Below are positions 11,361 to 21,778 of a stretch of 64,000 bases of DNA, piece by piece (within the stretch, counting starts at the first letter, position 1; every line of letters starts with the position of its first letter). The notes under the pieces were generated by a model. It saw nothing but the letters and a program-made list of their open reading frames with translations, was not told the DNA's origin and ran no database searches. Source of the DNA: Bombyx mori (lineage: Eukaryota; Arthropoda; Insecta; Lepidoptera; Bombycidae); the NCBI RefSeq assembly GCF_030269925.1, contig NC_085123.1, positions 3,100,001-3,164,000 on the forward strand. Direction: 5' to 3'. The translations under genes and the position numbers were made by a program.

Positions 11361-13061
11361 TTGAATTATTATACGTTCTAAATATTCTGTGTTGTTTCAA
11401 AACTGTTTTTAAATTTAGAAACGATTTTTTTGTAAACGCGTTTATTAGAATGTATAAAGAGAAGTTAATTTCCGAACGTTACTTTTGGTTTTTCTTTTGG
11501 TAGATTGTAAATTATGTAAAATGTGAAATAAATAATTATTTCTTTTAATGAAAATGCGAGTATACTGTATTTTATAAGTATAGTTCAGGACAGCCAGTCG
11601 ACGCTCGATCTTTAGGGATCTTTAAGGGCGTTACTGGATCTTTAAGGGCGTTACTGTGTCCTTAGCCTCAATTTTTTACTTCACACATCAGTGTGCTTAG
11701 TGCGAGTTTTTTAACGTTCTCGATAGCGTAAAAGTTAGCTCATATTTGTATGGAACGGGATCGTTTGCCTACGTTTGCCGTTAGGGGCGCTGTTCCAACT
11801 GCATACAAATTTGGGTTAACTTTTACGCTATCGAGAACGTTAAAAAACTCGCACTAAGTATACAGAATGTTCTAGAAACTAACCACAAGCCAAGTATTCC
11901 AAGAACGATATCAAGTAGGTATTAATAAGTACCAAGTACTTACTTGATGACATGAAAAATTACGGACTCTTTTATTATTCACTTAATTAAACAATTTAAA
12001 ACCAATTAATTAAAATTTGTATTTATACATTAGGTGCTGTTTTCAGGACTTATTGTATTCTAATATCTAATTATGTTTATGTACATAAACAAGGAAATGG
12101 AATGAATGGAAGCAATTCAAGTCAAGGCTTTTGATTCAGTTGTCGGCCTAATGTCTGTTGGTTGTTGTTTAAATGCATTTTTCGCGCATTCCTGTTAATG
12201 TTAAAATTCAGAACATCAAAAGATCTTCGATGTCAAGGTTACGATTAAGCGATGAGCCGATCAGAATAATTATAACGATGGTGACTTATCCGTTAGGTGA
12301 CGACGACTTCAAAACTTTAAGGGAGTAGTTTGCCCAGCCCCTATAAATATGAAGTAAGAGATAATTTATAGACGATCATTTGCGTTGTTAGGGTAATGAT
12401 AGAGGGTTATATGCCCCGACATTAATGTTTTTTTAGGAAAAACTCTTTTTTGCCTTACTGTTTTCTTCTTCTTTTGTTAAATTCTCTTTGTTAATTTATG
12501 ACAGACAAATTCAATATTAGGTTGACTTTCGGAATAGAGAAAACTAAATGTCGAATAGAAACATTATTAACATATTAAAGTATCATAGCATTTGTTCAAA
12601 TTGAATTGTGCATTTTGTACAATGTAACTTCGTCTCTCAAGTAATTAGCGCGGCGTAAATTTAAAATCATAACTGTTATAACTAATATTTTGGAATGGAT
12701 TTCTTAGATTCCTTGGGTAAATACAACATTAAAGATTAATAGCATAGTAGAACATGTCAATTCTTGTAATGTTTGAAGAAGTACCTACTAAGAAAAATTG
12801 TTCATATTTTAACCGAATTCAAAAAAGGATAATGATCTCGATTCGATTGTATTTTTATGTGTTACTTTAGAATTTCTTTTAGATAAACCAATTTCGATGA
12901 TTTTCCCTTTAATTTGAAAGCTGATGCTTCTTATGCCTATTATTTCCTTTTATTCTCCTTAATAGTGCATATTTAATTCGACTACATTGATGTTATTCTG
13001 AATTTATTTGGTAGAAGTCGAGTTTCTATCTTGTTAAAGTTTTTTATTGTTTTATATCTAG
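11361..13061. other. 3' UTR, MITE and gene-free DNA
   Basis: The segment starts with the 3' UTR of the preceding gene. It contains a MITE 'P' copy at 11689-11864 and a remnant of a Bm1 head at about 12283-12315 (cttatccgttaggtgacgacgactt). Otherwise I see no coding signal. Confidence 0.5.
11689..11864. mobile_element. Foldback MITE 'P', best complete copy
   Basis: A 176-bp near-palindrome. The left arm cagtgtgcttagtgcgag, then aacgttctcgatagcgtaaa, is mirrored on the right by acgctatcgagaacgttaaa, then aactcgcactaag. The central part is cgtttgccgttaggggcgct. It could fold into one long hairpin if transcribed. Confidence 0.8.
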
Positions 13062-15111
13062 ATTTAGATACAGATAATAAATCGCAACGTGTTCGATCGT
13101 GGTACCTTTATGAGCAGTTCAAAGAAATTGAAAAGAATCAACTTGATGCCGCCAGGCGACTCAAGGACAAATCGTATCAAGATAAAATCCTGCGCCACGG
13201 GCTCGCAGAAAGGAAAGCCAGAAGAAGGCTTCATGACCAGTTCGGAGCTTGTGAAAGTGATTCAAGGTTGCACTATAGTTCTAAGTATGGAGATGAGACC
13301 ATACTCAGTATTAGCGCTGAAGATATATTCGAAAGCCTTGCTGACTTCCATGACGAAACCCCTGATGGTTTCGATGATTTTCATGATGACTTAAGTCGGG
13401 TAGATTCCGTAGTCGGTAATTCTTACAAAGAAGATTTTAAAAGCTTAGAAGACTTTAAAGATTGCAATAGCTGCACGGAAACTATTAGTGTTCGCGACTT
13501 CAAGAATGTTGAATCTGCTGATAATTTACGTAACGAAGCGAATGAAATGGAACCATTTTTAGCCAATAATTTCGATATAAAATCGCAAATTGAATATTCG
13601 CAGAAGGATTTTAAAGAAATTGAAAATTTGATGACCCCTATTAATTCTGAAGAAGTTTCAGAAGTCAGCAGTTTAGTTTCTGTAAAAGTTGAAGATGGAT
13701 GTGATGAGAAGCCCAAACATTCGAGCTATGAAATTGTGGATTTTGCTTTATGGTCGAAATTAGTCTCTTTTGCTTATCAAATTATTAAGCTCAATCATGG
13801 TAAGATTAACTAATTTTTTTTATCAATTTGAGCACGAAGTTACCAAAGTATATAAATTTTTAATTAAAGGTATTATTTCTTGACAGGGAATTGTTTTTAC
13901 GACTATAGCTCTCAGTTTTTAACTGCAGTACTTATTTGCGATGCTCTGAAAAAGGGAATCAGCAAAATGTGTAAGTTTTAAAATTTTCATAGGTATAATT
14001 TCATAGGTAATATTTTCCTAGATACGATAACATACCTGTATATTTTTATTTCTTATTATTTTCAATCTTTTTTCGCAGCATTTGTTGTTTTTTTTTGCTT
14101 TTGTTAGTTCCCCAAAGCTTAAAGATTGTTATAAATTTGAAGCAAATGAGGGTATTAAGTCAACTTAATTTTAGGCCATATTTTGCAGCCCTACGTCTCA
14201 CCAATAAAGTTTGCTGATGAAAACAACGTAAACGAAACTAGCCAGAAACACAAAAATCGTGAAAAATTGGAAAACTTGAAAAAATCAATGACATTTTTGA
14301 AGTTCTCGGTAAAGATTTTTATTGTATAAACTATAGACTAGGGCCATCCGTTTTTTTGTCCACGCAGTGTATGGAATATCCGTTGGTGATGTATGATGAT
14401 GTATCTTACTAGTGGTAGGACCTCTTGTGAGTCCGTACGGGTAGGTACCACCACCCCAACTATTTCTGCTGTGAAGCAGTAATGCGTTTCGGTTTGAAGG
14501 GTGGGGCAGCCGTTGTAACTATACTGAGACCTTAGAACTTATATCTCAAGGTGGGTGGCGCATTTACGTTGTAGATGTCTATTACTTCACCGTGGAAGTT
14601 AATCGTGAAGATTTTTAAAGTAGGTGCCTACGTATTTCATTAGATAAATTTGTACTAGCCTGCGGCATTCGAACACCGGTGCTTCACTAGATACGAATAC
14701 ATCGGACGTCTTATCCTTTAGGCCAAGACGACTTTAATTAATGTTAATTTTAATAATGTTTTTTTTTAAATATTTTTACAGCCATACAGCTCTGATAAAC
14801 ATTGCCAGCAATACAAAAGGGATTATGGTTCCGAGAAATATGCCCGTGGATGTCACGGGGGTCATCTTGGAAATTATTATAAAAACGTCAAGAGTGAGCC
14901 CTGGCGAACTTTCCATAAATTTTCAGTTTCCAAAAATCTTTTAAATAAGGCGTCAAGGAGCAGTTTTATTCGATCAGATTATTCCAGAAAATCTAGTTCT
15001 TGTAATTGTGAAATTTGTGATTGTTGCCATAAGAAAATTTCAAATCCTATGTTAAAGATTGCTCGACGCATCGATGACTTTATAAAACTGGATAGTCCGA
15101 GGCATATTTAA
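13062..15111 (+). CDS. Unrecognised acidic/Cys-rich protein, four 3' exons
   Basis: Exons 13062-13799, 13887-13970, 14175-14308 and 14782-15111 join in phase and end at TAA, giving about 428 residues. The first exon lacks an ATG and starts after a CTAG acceptor (13074 is an alternative with the same phase), so the N-terminus is elsewhere. Visible regions: a basic helical segment (ARRLKDKSYQDKILRHGLAE); a long Asp/Glu/Ser-rich stretch with repeated DF motifs (DFHDETPDGFDDFHDDL, KEDFKSLEDFKD); a hydrophobic patch (LVSFAYQIIKL); and a C-terminal cysteine cluster, CNCEICDCCHKK. The cluster might bind metal. The repeated DF pairs recall intrinsically disordered interaction motifs. I do not recognise a family. 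The codon composition is AT-rich like the surroundings. Confidence 0.6.
14399..14737. repeat. Chimeric Bm1: sense body joined to an inverted Bm1 head
   Basis: Positions 14399-14580 are a sense Bm1 body, breaking off in gtagatgtct. Positions 14581-14737 are the reverse-orientation 5' part of Bm1 (attacttcaccgtggaag, then cttatcctttaggccaagacg, the tRNA-like head). The two parts face in opposite directions without a tail between them. The unit sits in the last intron of the preceding gene. Confidence 0.75.
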
Positions 15112-15374
15112 TTTTTTAATTAAAATTTATTATGAAGTGATTATTTGGTATTTCAATTTAATCGATAAATATATTTTTTAACGGATTTTAAGGGTGGCGC
15201 GGCGTAGCCGTTATACAATGTCTCAAATAACTTTGATCTCATGCCTTAAGGTGGATGACGGCAAGCTTGTTGTAATGAGTACCTACCATATGATAACTAC
15301 AAAACAGAAAGGGCCTTGCACCCAACATTATAATAAAAATGCACAGTATTTTGAATCATTCTTTTGGTGTTAAT

Positions 15375-15660
15375 TTTTTTAGAATCTCGTGAGAAATGTC
15401 CTTGCGATCAAACCAAGTTTTGCTCCCATACAGCAATACAGACTTTACGTTTGAGTTGAAGATCCTCAACTTTGTTCGTCTCGATAAGCTTAAGGAGCTT
15501 AAGGGGCTCAGCACACTGGCCTAAGTTGACTAAACGCGGCTCTGGCTTTATTTATCCGAGCCGCAATGTCCGCCTCGGTGCCTCCCCTATCGTCCACAAC
15601 GCTGCCAAGGTAACAGAAGCTTCCACCTAATTGTTGTGCCTCCCTTTAATCAACATAAGA
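15375..15660 (-). mobile_element. LINE fragment, RT C-terminal region (minus)
   Basis: The minus strand reads GGSFCYLGSVVDDRGGTEAD then IAARINKARAAFSQLRPVC, a typical stretch of endonuclease/reverse-transcriptase LINE proteins. A stop follows, then degraded sequence. Confidence 0.75.
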
Positions 15661-15739
15661 GCTGAATCGGTGGTGTTTAGGCGCATTTATTTTGTTTTTG
15701 AATAAATGCTTGCGTCAAATTTTGAAAATCTTTTGACTT

Positions 15740-16030
15740 GAGACGATCACTAACAAAGCTGTGGGAGACTACCAAGTAGACACCAATGGAGAAGGAGATC
15801 CCTACGCGGAAATGACATTGGATTGGTCACATATTAAGAAAGCCCGATACCCATTTTTCCAAGAGAGCACTGACCTGGAAAGTGTTTGGCAAAAGGAAGA
15901 GTGGCCGTCCCAGAACAACTTGGCGTCGCTCGGTGGAGCAGGTGCTTGGCGTCTTGGGCATGATTTGGGAGGAGTTTAAGCAGACTGCCCAAGAGCGATG
16001 TAAATGGAAGGATTTGAATTGAGCTCTACA
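15740..16030 (+). mobile_element. LINE fragment, extreme C-terminus (plus)
   Basis: The plus strand reads HILRKPDTHFSKRALTW, then GKRKSGRPRTTWRRSVEQV, then GMIWEEFKQTAQERCKWKDL and a stop. This is the end of the same kind of LINE protein whose earlier part lies inverted at 15375-15660, so the copy has been broken and one half inverted. The open frame at 15761-15979 is a shifted reading of this. Confidence 0.75.
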
Positions 16031-16060
16031 ACCCAGTATAGGGTAATAGGAAAGGAAGAA

Positions 16061-16370
16061 GATATAAAAATGAATCTGCGTAATGTATGTACGCGCATAA
16101 CTTCAGAACGCCGGCAACAAATTGCATCATTATTTTCTTGTTGTGATTGTTAGTCAGGAGAAGGATCTTATAAAATAAGAAATTTGCGCGGAAAATTAGA
16201 AAATTTAAGAGAACTTGACCACCATATTAAATTTTCTAATGTAACCTTAAGGCGTTTGACTTGACATTGGACAGAATGCGTGCTGCAAATATCAGATTTG
16301 TTTATAAGAAAATTTAATAAAATCAATAATAAATTTTAGTCCTCGAAGCGAAGCGAGGGCGGGTCGCTAG
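16061..16370 (+). mobile_element. Helitron-like non-autonomous element
   Basis: The right end has a GC-rich short hairpin (ctcgaagcgaagcgagggcg) followed by gggtcgCTAG and a T, the usual Helitron 3' end. The left boundary (near gatataaaaatgaatctg) is uncertain. Confidence 0.55.
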
Positions 16371-18947
16371 TTTTTTTGTACATTTAAGCACGTTTGAAAT
16401 TTCGAGCATTCCATTGGAATATCAATGCGGGGAGGAAATGAGTAAAATACAATTTAATGTGTAACTGTTTATTAATGTATTCATATTATATGTTCTGGAG
16501 CGTGTTATATTAATTCCTGAACACCAGGCAATTGAATGGAGTACGAACAAAAGTATTTGATATTTCAATATCAAATCAAATAATCTAAAGTAGATTTTAT
16601 CAAATCTATTTTCATGATACATTTGTTACCCGCACAACTGCCGAACATCTGTTAGAATCTGTACGAGTTTAAACTGTAATACCTACAGACTGTACTGACT
16701 GTAGAATAACATCTAAATCAACGGCAGACAGGATAATTTTCAATAATTGTTTCGTAATACATCTCACATTTGTTTGTAATATAGGTTAGGATACAGTTAT
16801 ACATTATTCCCTATCACCATGAATTAACACTATATAAATAATAAATTCCTAATAATATAATAAAATACAGAGTGAGAGTAAAACAAATATTTAAAACAAA
16901 AAAAACCCTCATTTCGATTTGAATTTAATATCATCATCCACTGCTAATAGAAGAATCTACAAGTTTTTCTTTTTAAATTTAAGTTCAGAAATTACGAAGC
17001 TACCGCCACCTGTGTCGTGGACAATTTGGCACCTTAATTAAAACTTAATTCATACAATATGGTGTGATAAATGACTTGGTATCGTAAGTCGACATTTTCC
17101 ATGAACCAACATTAATTCTGTACGAATTGAATTTGACAAATAAACTTGCCCATCGGATGTAAACTTGTAAGGTGTTTAAAACAAGGAGCACCATCTTTTA
17201 TAGGGGACGAGTTGAAAAAGTGTCCATCTGTAAACAGCAAGTTATTGTTGGGAGTCTCACCGAAATAGCGCTAGTGCAGGAAATGGAAATGATATGAATA
17301 TAACGGCATTAAACAGAGTGAAGTTGCTAGATTTAAGTGAAGTGTGGTAGGTTTATGGCGCTGTTTTTAAAATCCTTCCACATGCTACTATGGCGCCACA
17401 TTAAATAATTATCTCCTTCTTAGCGGACACTTTTGAAATACAATTAGACAATTCTTACTTCTATCCTCCATGTTTAAAACTAAACTATAAGATACATATT
17501 ATGTGATTTCATTGTATTATGTGATTAGACAGCATTCAAGTTCTGGTAGCTTTTAAGATAACAAAAGATACGGAAATATTTTAATCGAATTATTTTCTGA
17601 AGCATCGTCAAAAATTGTTTTGTTTTTCTGCTGAACTTAACCCTTTAGGGTTCACACGTATTAAACATATAATCTTATATTACAGTAGTCTTAGGACCGC
17701 AAAGTTTTAAAGTAAGATTTATATAAAACATTCAAAAGTTAGTAAACAGACGAGGTCTTGTAGCCAGTCGCGTGCGACAGCGTTTTGGCGGGATTGTTTA
17801 ACAAAGTACCAATTTTTCTGGAACAGTGATAATTTTGAAGGTTGATATGATTGATGTTACAGACCAAATTAATTATTTATCTAGACTTCCGTGAACAGTT
17901 ATTCGCTGTATTTTATTTTGTTTTGTAATATTTTAATAATATGTTTTAGCTTTGTTAATATAATTTAACTCGTACAATATTACAAAAGACTTTTTTGTAA
18001 TTTACCAAATCAGAAAAAATATAACACGATTCGCATCGCTGTTATTTTAAAGAAAAGTAGGACAGAACAGTCAACCTCTGTGATTACAGTACATACAATA
18101 TTTAAGACGCTATTCGGTCATTATTTTTTTATTTTTTAGAGATTCGTTCATGGTCAAGACTGGGATTTCTTTTCTAATTATTTACTAATAAATACTTTTA
18201 AGTTAACTATAACACGATAAGGTATTAAATTCAGGATTAGGATTCTAGATTTTTTTTTATTGAAACTGAAAAATAAAAAGTAGGTGCCCTGATAAAAAAA
18301 AGTTTAAATTCTGAAATCTATATTGATTGATCTTTATGAACCTGATCTGAAGGAAATGTTCGAGAATTAATATAAATAATGCCCTTTTTCATTGTCTTTT
18401 TATTTCATTCATACCAAATGACTTTTATAAATCCTTATATATATATAATACATATTTATTTCATATTACCAAAAGATGTGATTAAATACTTCGTACAATT
18501 ATTATATAAAAGTTTCTAACCGTTTTTTTTTATAAATTCTAAATAAATTGAGTATATCGTGCAAAATACAATGTACAAACTTCTACTACATATATATAAT
18601 ATTAATAATAATTGTCCCTTTCGATATTATCATTTAACTTTTTTATACTTGACCACAAGGTAAGGCCCTGGCTATGGCAATTCTACTAGATTGTTTTCTA
18701 CTTATAAAGGCGGGTATTCACCGGGTGCACTCCCCTGTATTAACCGAAGATTTGATTTTGAGCAAATTTTTACACTACTGCTTCACAGAGTACAACAGGA
18801 CGTCAAGTGAGTGTAGTAATATTAATTTGATATTTACGTAAAAGAAAGCCAAATAAACGGTATTTTTGTATAACAACTTGGATGTCGCAAATTTTATCAT
18901 TGAAGGTAACGGAATGATGTGACCTTTTTTGAGGTCATATTATAGAC
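16371..18947. other. Gene-free AT-rich DNA
   Basis: No open frame, splice-consistent exon or recognised repeat was found over about 2.6 kb. The TTATAGAC target duplication of the next element is at 18940-18947. Confidence 0.6.
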
Positions 18948-19248
18948 CAGTGATTCTCAACCTTTTTTTTGTTGCGGCACATATTTAACGATTTCAAAAT
19001 TTGGCGGCACACAAAAAAAAGATAAAAATTATTTACTTACAACACACTGCATGAATAATTTATCAAAAAATTTTAATATACGAAATAAACTAAAATATAC
19101 TATAATTTTTTTTTGTGGATTTTAATATATTCATGATTAAAATATTTTTCTTTTAAAATTATATAATTTAATAATATTAACATTATTATATATTCGCAAA
19201 ATTTGGCGGCACACAAAAGTGGCGCGGAACAGTGGTTGAGAATCACTG
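18948..19248. mobile_element. hAT-type MITE with 8-bp target duplication
   Basis: Termini CAGTGATTCTCAACC and GGTTGAGAATCACTG, with exact 8-bp direct repeats TTATAGAC at 18940-18947 and 19249-19256. The 301-bp interior is AT-rich and has the word ggcggcacacaaaa repeated near both ends. There is no transposase. Terminal sequence and duplication length are those of the hAT superfamily. Confidence 0.9.
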
Positions 19249-19256
19249 TTATAGAC

Positions 19257-21778
19257 GAATGCAGCCGGTGCGCCACTGCCTTTAATATAAACATTGAATC
19301 GGATTGTTCAAGATCGAACAAGTAATGTGTGTTTGGATTAATAGGTTATTTTTTCCTTTCGGAAAGTTAACGATTCACATTTTGCCGAGCGCACTATTAA
19401 TATGTCCGCGGACAAATAATAATAGTTAAGTACTGTTTTCTCCAGTTTTCATATTACGCGATTGGAATATTATGCGAAGCGTTTTACACTTCCATTTTTT
19501 ATTACAAATATTTTTTCGGTTTTTTAAGTTTTACCTTGTGATCTGGTATCCATGTTTCAACTATACGGCAACACCTTTAAATTAAGTAGATTTAACAATT
19601 ACATATTCAACTCTTCCTAATGCGTCTTTAATTTCTATAATAAATAAGTAGAGACAAAACATTTACTATTAATATTAATAGCGGTCAGTAAAAAAAAAAC
19701 TCCTGGTGTTTCTTAACCGATTTTTTTGTTTAGTAGCTATTGACGACCATTAACAAAAAACAATAATGTTTTTTTTGTATATTTTTTTGTTAATATCAAA
19801 ACAAAAGAGAACATGTCATACAAAAATTTAAGCCTTTAGGTACCTATTAAACTACCTATAAAAAAAAAAAAACCTATTAGTAATTGTTGTCTAATTTCGA
19901 TCACTGGGCAAATACTAGTTCGTATAAAATCATATAATATGTCAAACTCAAACACAGACCGAAACCCCTCAGATTACAATAATAATAATTAAATATGTTA
20001 TCTTTAGGCCAGAGATTCATTAATTATTGTCTGTTTTAATTATCAAGAGGTATTGGTGTATGTGATTTCAATAGCCTGTAGTTATTTCTACTATTTGTAA
20101 ATTATTTCCATCGTCCATAGGAATGGTTCTAATTTCTACCTAGCTCCTCCAATTCGAACCTTGATTACTGGTAGGCGTGGCGTTGGTACCACTGTTCTAC
20201 TACGAAGCAATGGCTTCAGTTTGAAGGATATCAAAGCAGTTAATTCAAATTTAGACTGCATTATCGCTTCACACAAAGTTTGTAAACAAAAGATCAATGT
20301 TTTAATTAAAATTTCGTTGTTTTGAAGCGCACTGTTGTCATATGAAACGCGACGAAACGAAAAAGCGATACTAGAAAGAGACAAACATATCTAGGCTGTG
20401 ATAGATTGAAGTGAATTATTTCTGAAGATTTATTTTTATCGCACGCTTCTTTTGTTATATTTTAGACTATTTTTCAAAAGAGCTAATTTCGTTCATCATA
20501 AATTTTCTAAGTAACGCGGGGAAGAAGGTTTTGTTAACACAAAGATTGCGGGTAGCGTTATCGTCTAAAATCAAAACACCGTAAACAATAGTCCTTTCAA
20601 ACTCTAAAACAATGAGTGATCGGTCGAAGGACCACAAACAGCTTCTCAAGGTCACCAGCATGAGCAATGTGACGTCATCAATTGATATTATAATGTGTAT
20701 TATCTGTTCGATATAATAGAATTTTATTTTTCGGATATGCCATATAGTGAAAGACAACGTGATTAATATTATCTTCCAAACTCTTTCATGTTCAATTAAA
20801 TTTTAAGATTATCTTACACATACACAAGATATAAAAATCACTACCGACGTTACTCGCGTGCACTGATTACAAATAAATATTATTTATTCAGATACTTTTA
20901 TTTTATATACCCGAGTTTATTCAAAAACACACAATGGAATATTCGATATATTTTATAAGTTTAAATGAGTTTGTAAAACGGCCGATATCACTTAATCGAA
21001 CACATTTATTGACGATGTCAAAATTATGCCAACGGGGTGCCAATATTGGGCATACCATACACAGTGCATTCACGTATCAAATAAATCTACGACCAGGATC
21101 GAACCGACGTGACTCGGTTGTTGTTATCAGTGTTCCGCAGCAGCCTATTAACACGTTGAACGCCATATGAAAAATCGAGTACTTTCATTCACGTATTGCT
21201 TACCGGTGAGCCTTATCTTACTGAACCGATTGGGCCGTGACGGTCACTCGTGAGCCGCGTAAGGGTTTCAACGTAAGCGCGTCCTACGAGCTACAGTGTG
21301 CTTAGTGCGAGTTTTTTTAGCGTTCTCGATAGCGTAAAAGTTAACTCAAATTTGTATGTAGTTGAAACAGCGCCCCTAGAGGCAAACGTAGGCAAACGCG
21401 AACGTGAAACAGAAGTGAGCCGCGTGGCCCTTTAGTCGAATCGAACGACGTGATTTTAAAATTCAATACAAACTTGTAGTTATTAACAAGTCTTTTAAAA
21501 TACATTATGTTAAAAACTAGACGTCAGATAAAAGTCGTTAATTTTTATCATCCATACAAATTATCGTATTTTATACATTTTAGAATGAAAATCTCAAGTT
21601 GATACCGTTTATAAAAAAATCTCAAGTTGATCAAAAATTACCGATTCCCTGATTTCGTATTGGCTCGAATGATTTATGTTAGTTAGTACTTTAGGCCCAC
21701 CGGTGAGTCGAAAAGCGTTCGACGTGTTAATGTTGTATAGTATTGGATAATTCAATGGACGCGTTGTTACGTTTTGAG
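19257..21778. other. Gene-free DNA including the probable NF-X1 3' UTR
   Basis: Only short unsupported open frames. A decayed Bm1-like patch is at about 20150-20240 and the left half of a MITE 'P' at 21294-21400. The right end would be the 3' UTR of the NF-X1 gene, whose stop codon is at 21779-21781; I could not place its poly(A) site. Confidence 0.5.
21294..21400. mobile_element. Foldback MITE 'P', left half
   Basis: cagtgtgcttagtgcgag, then gttctcgatagcgtaaaag and aacagcgcccctag, match the left arm of the complete copy at 11689-11864. The right arm is absent. Confidence 0.65.
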
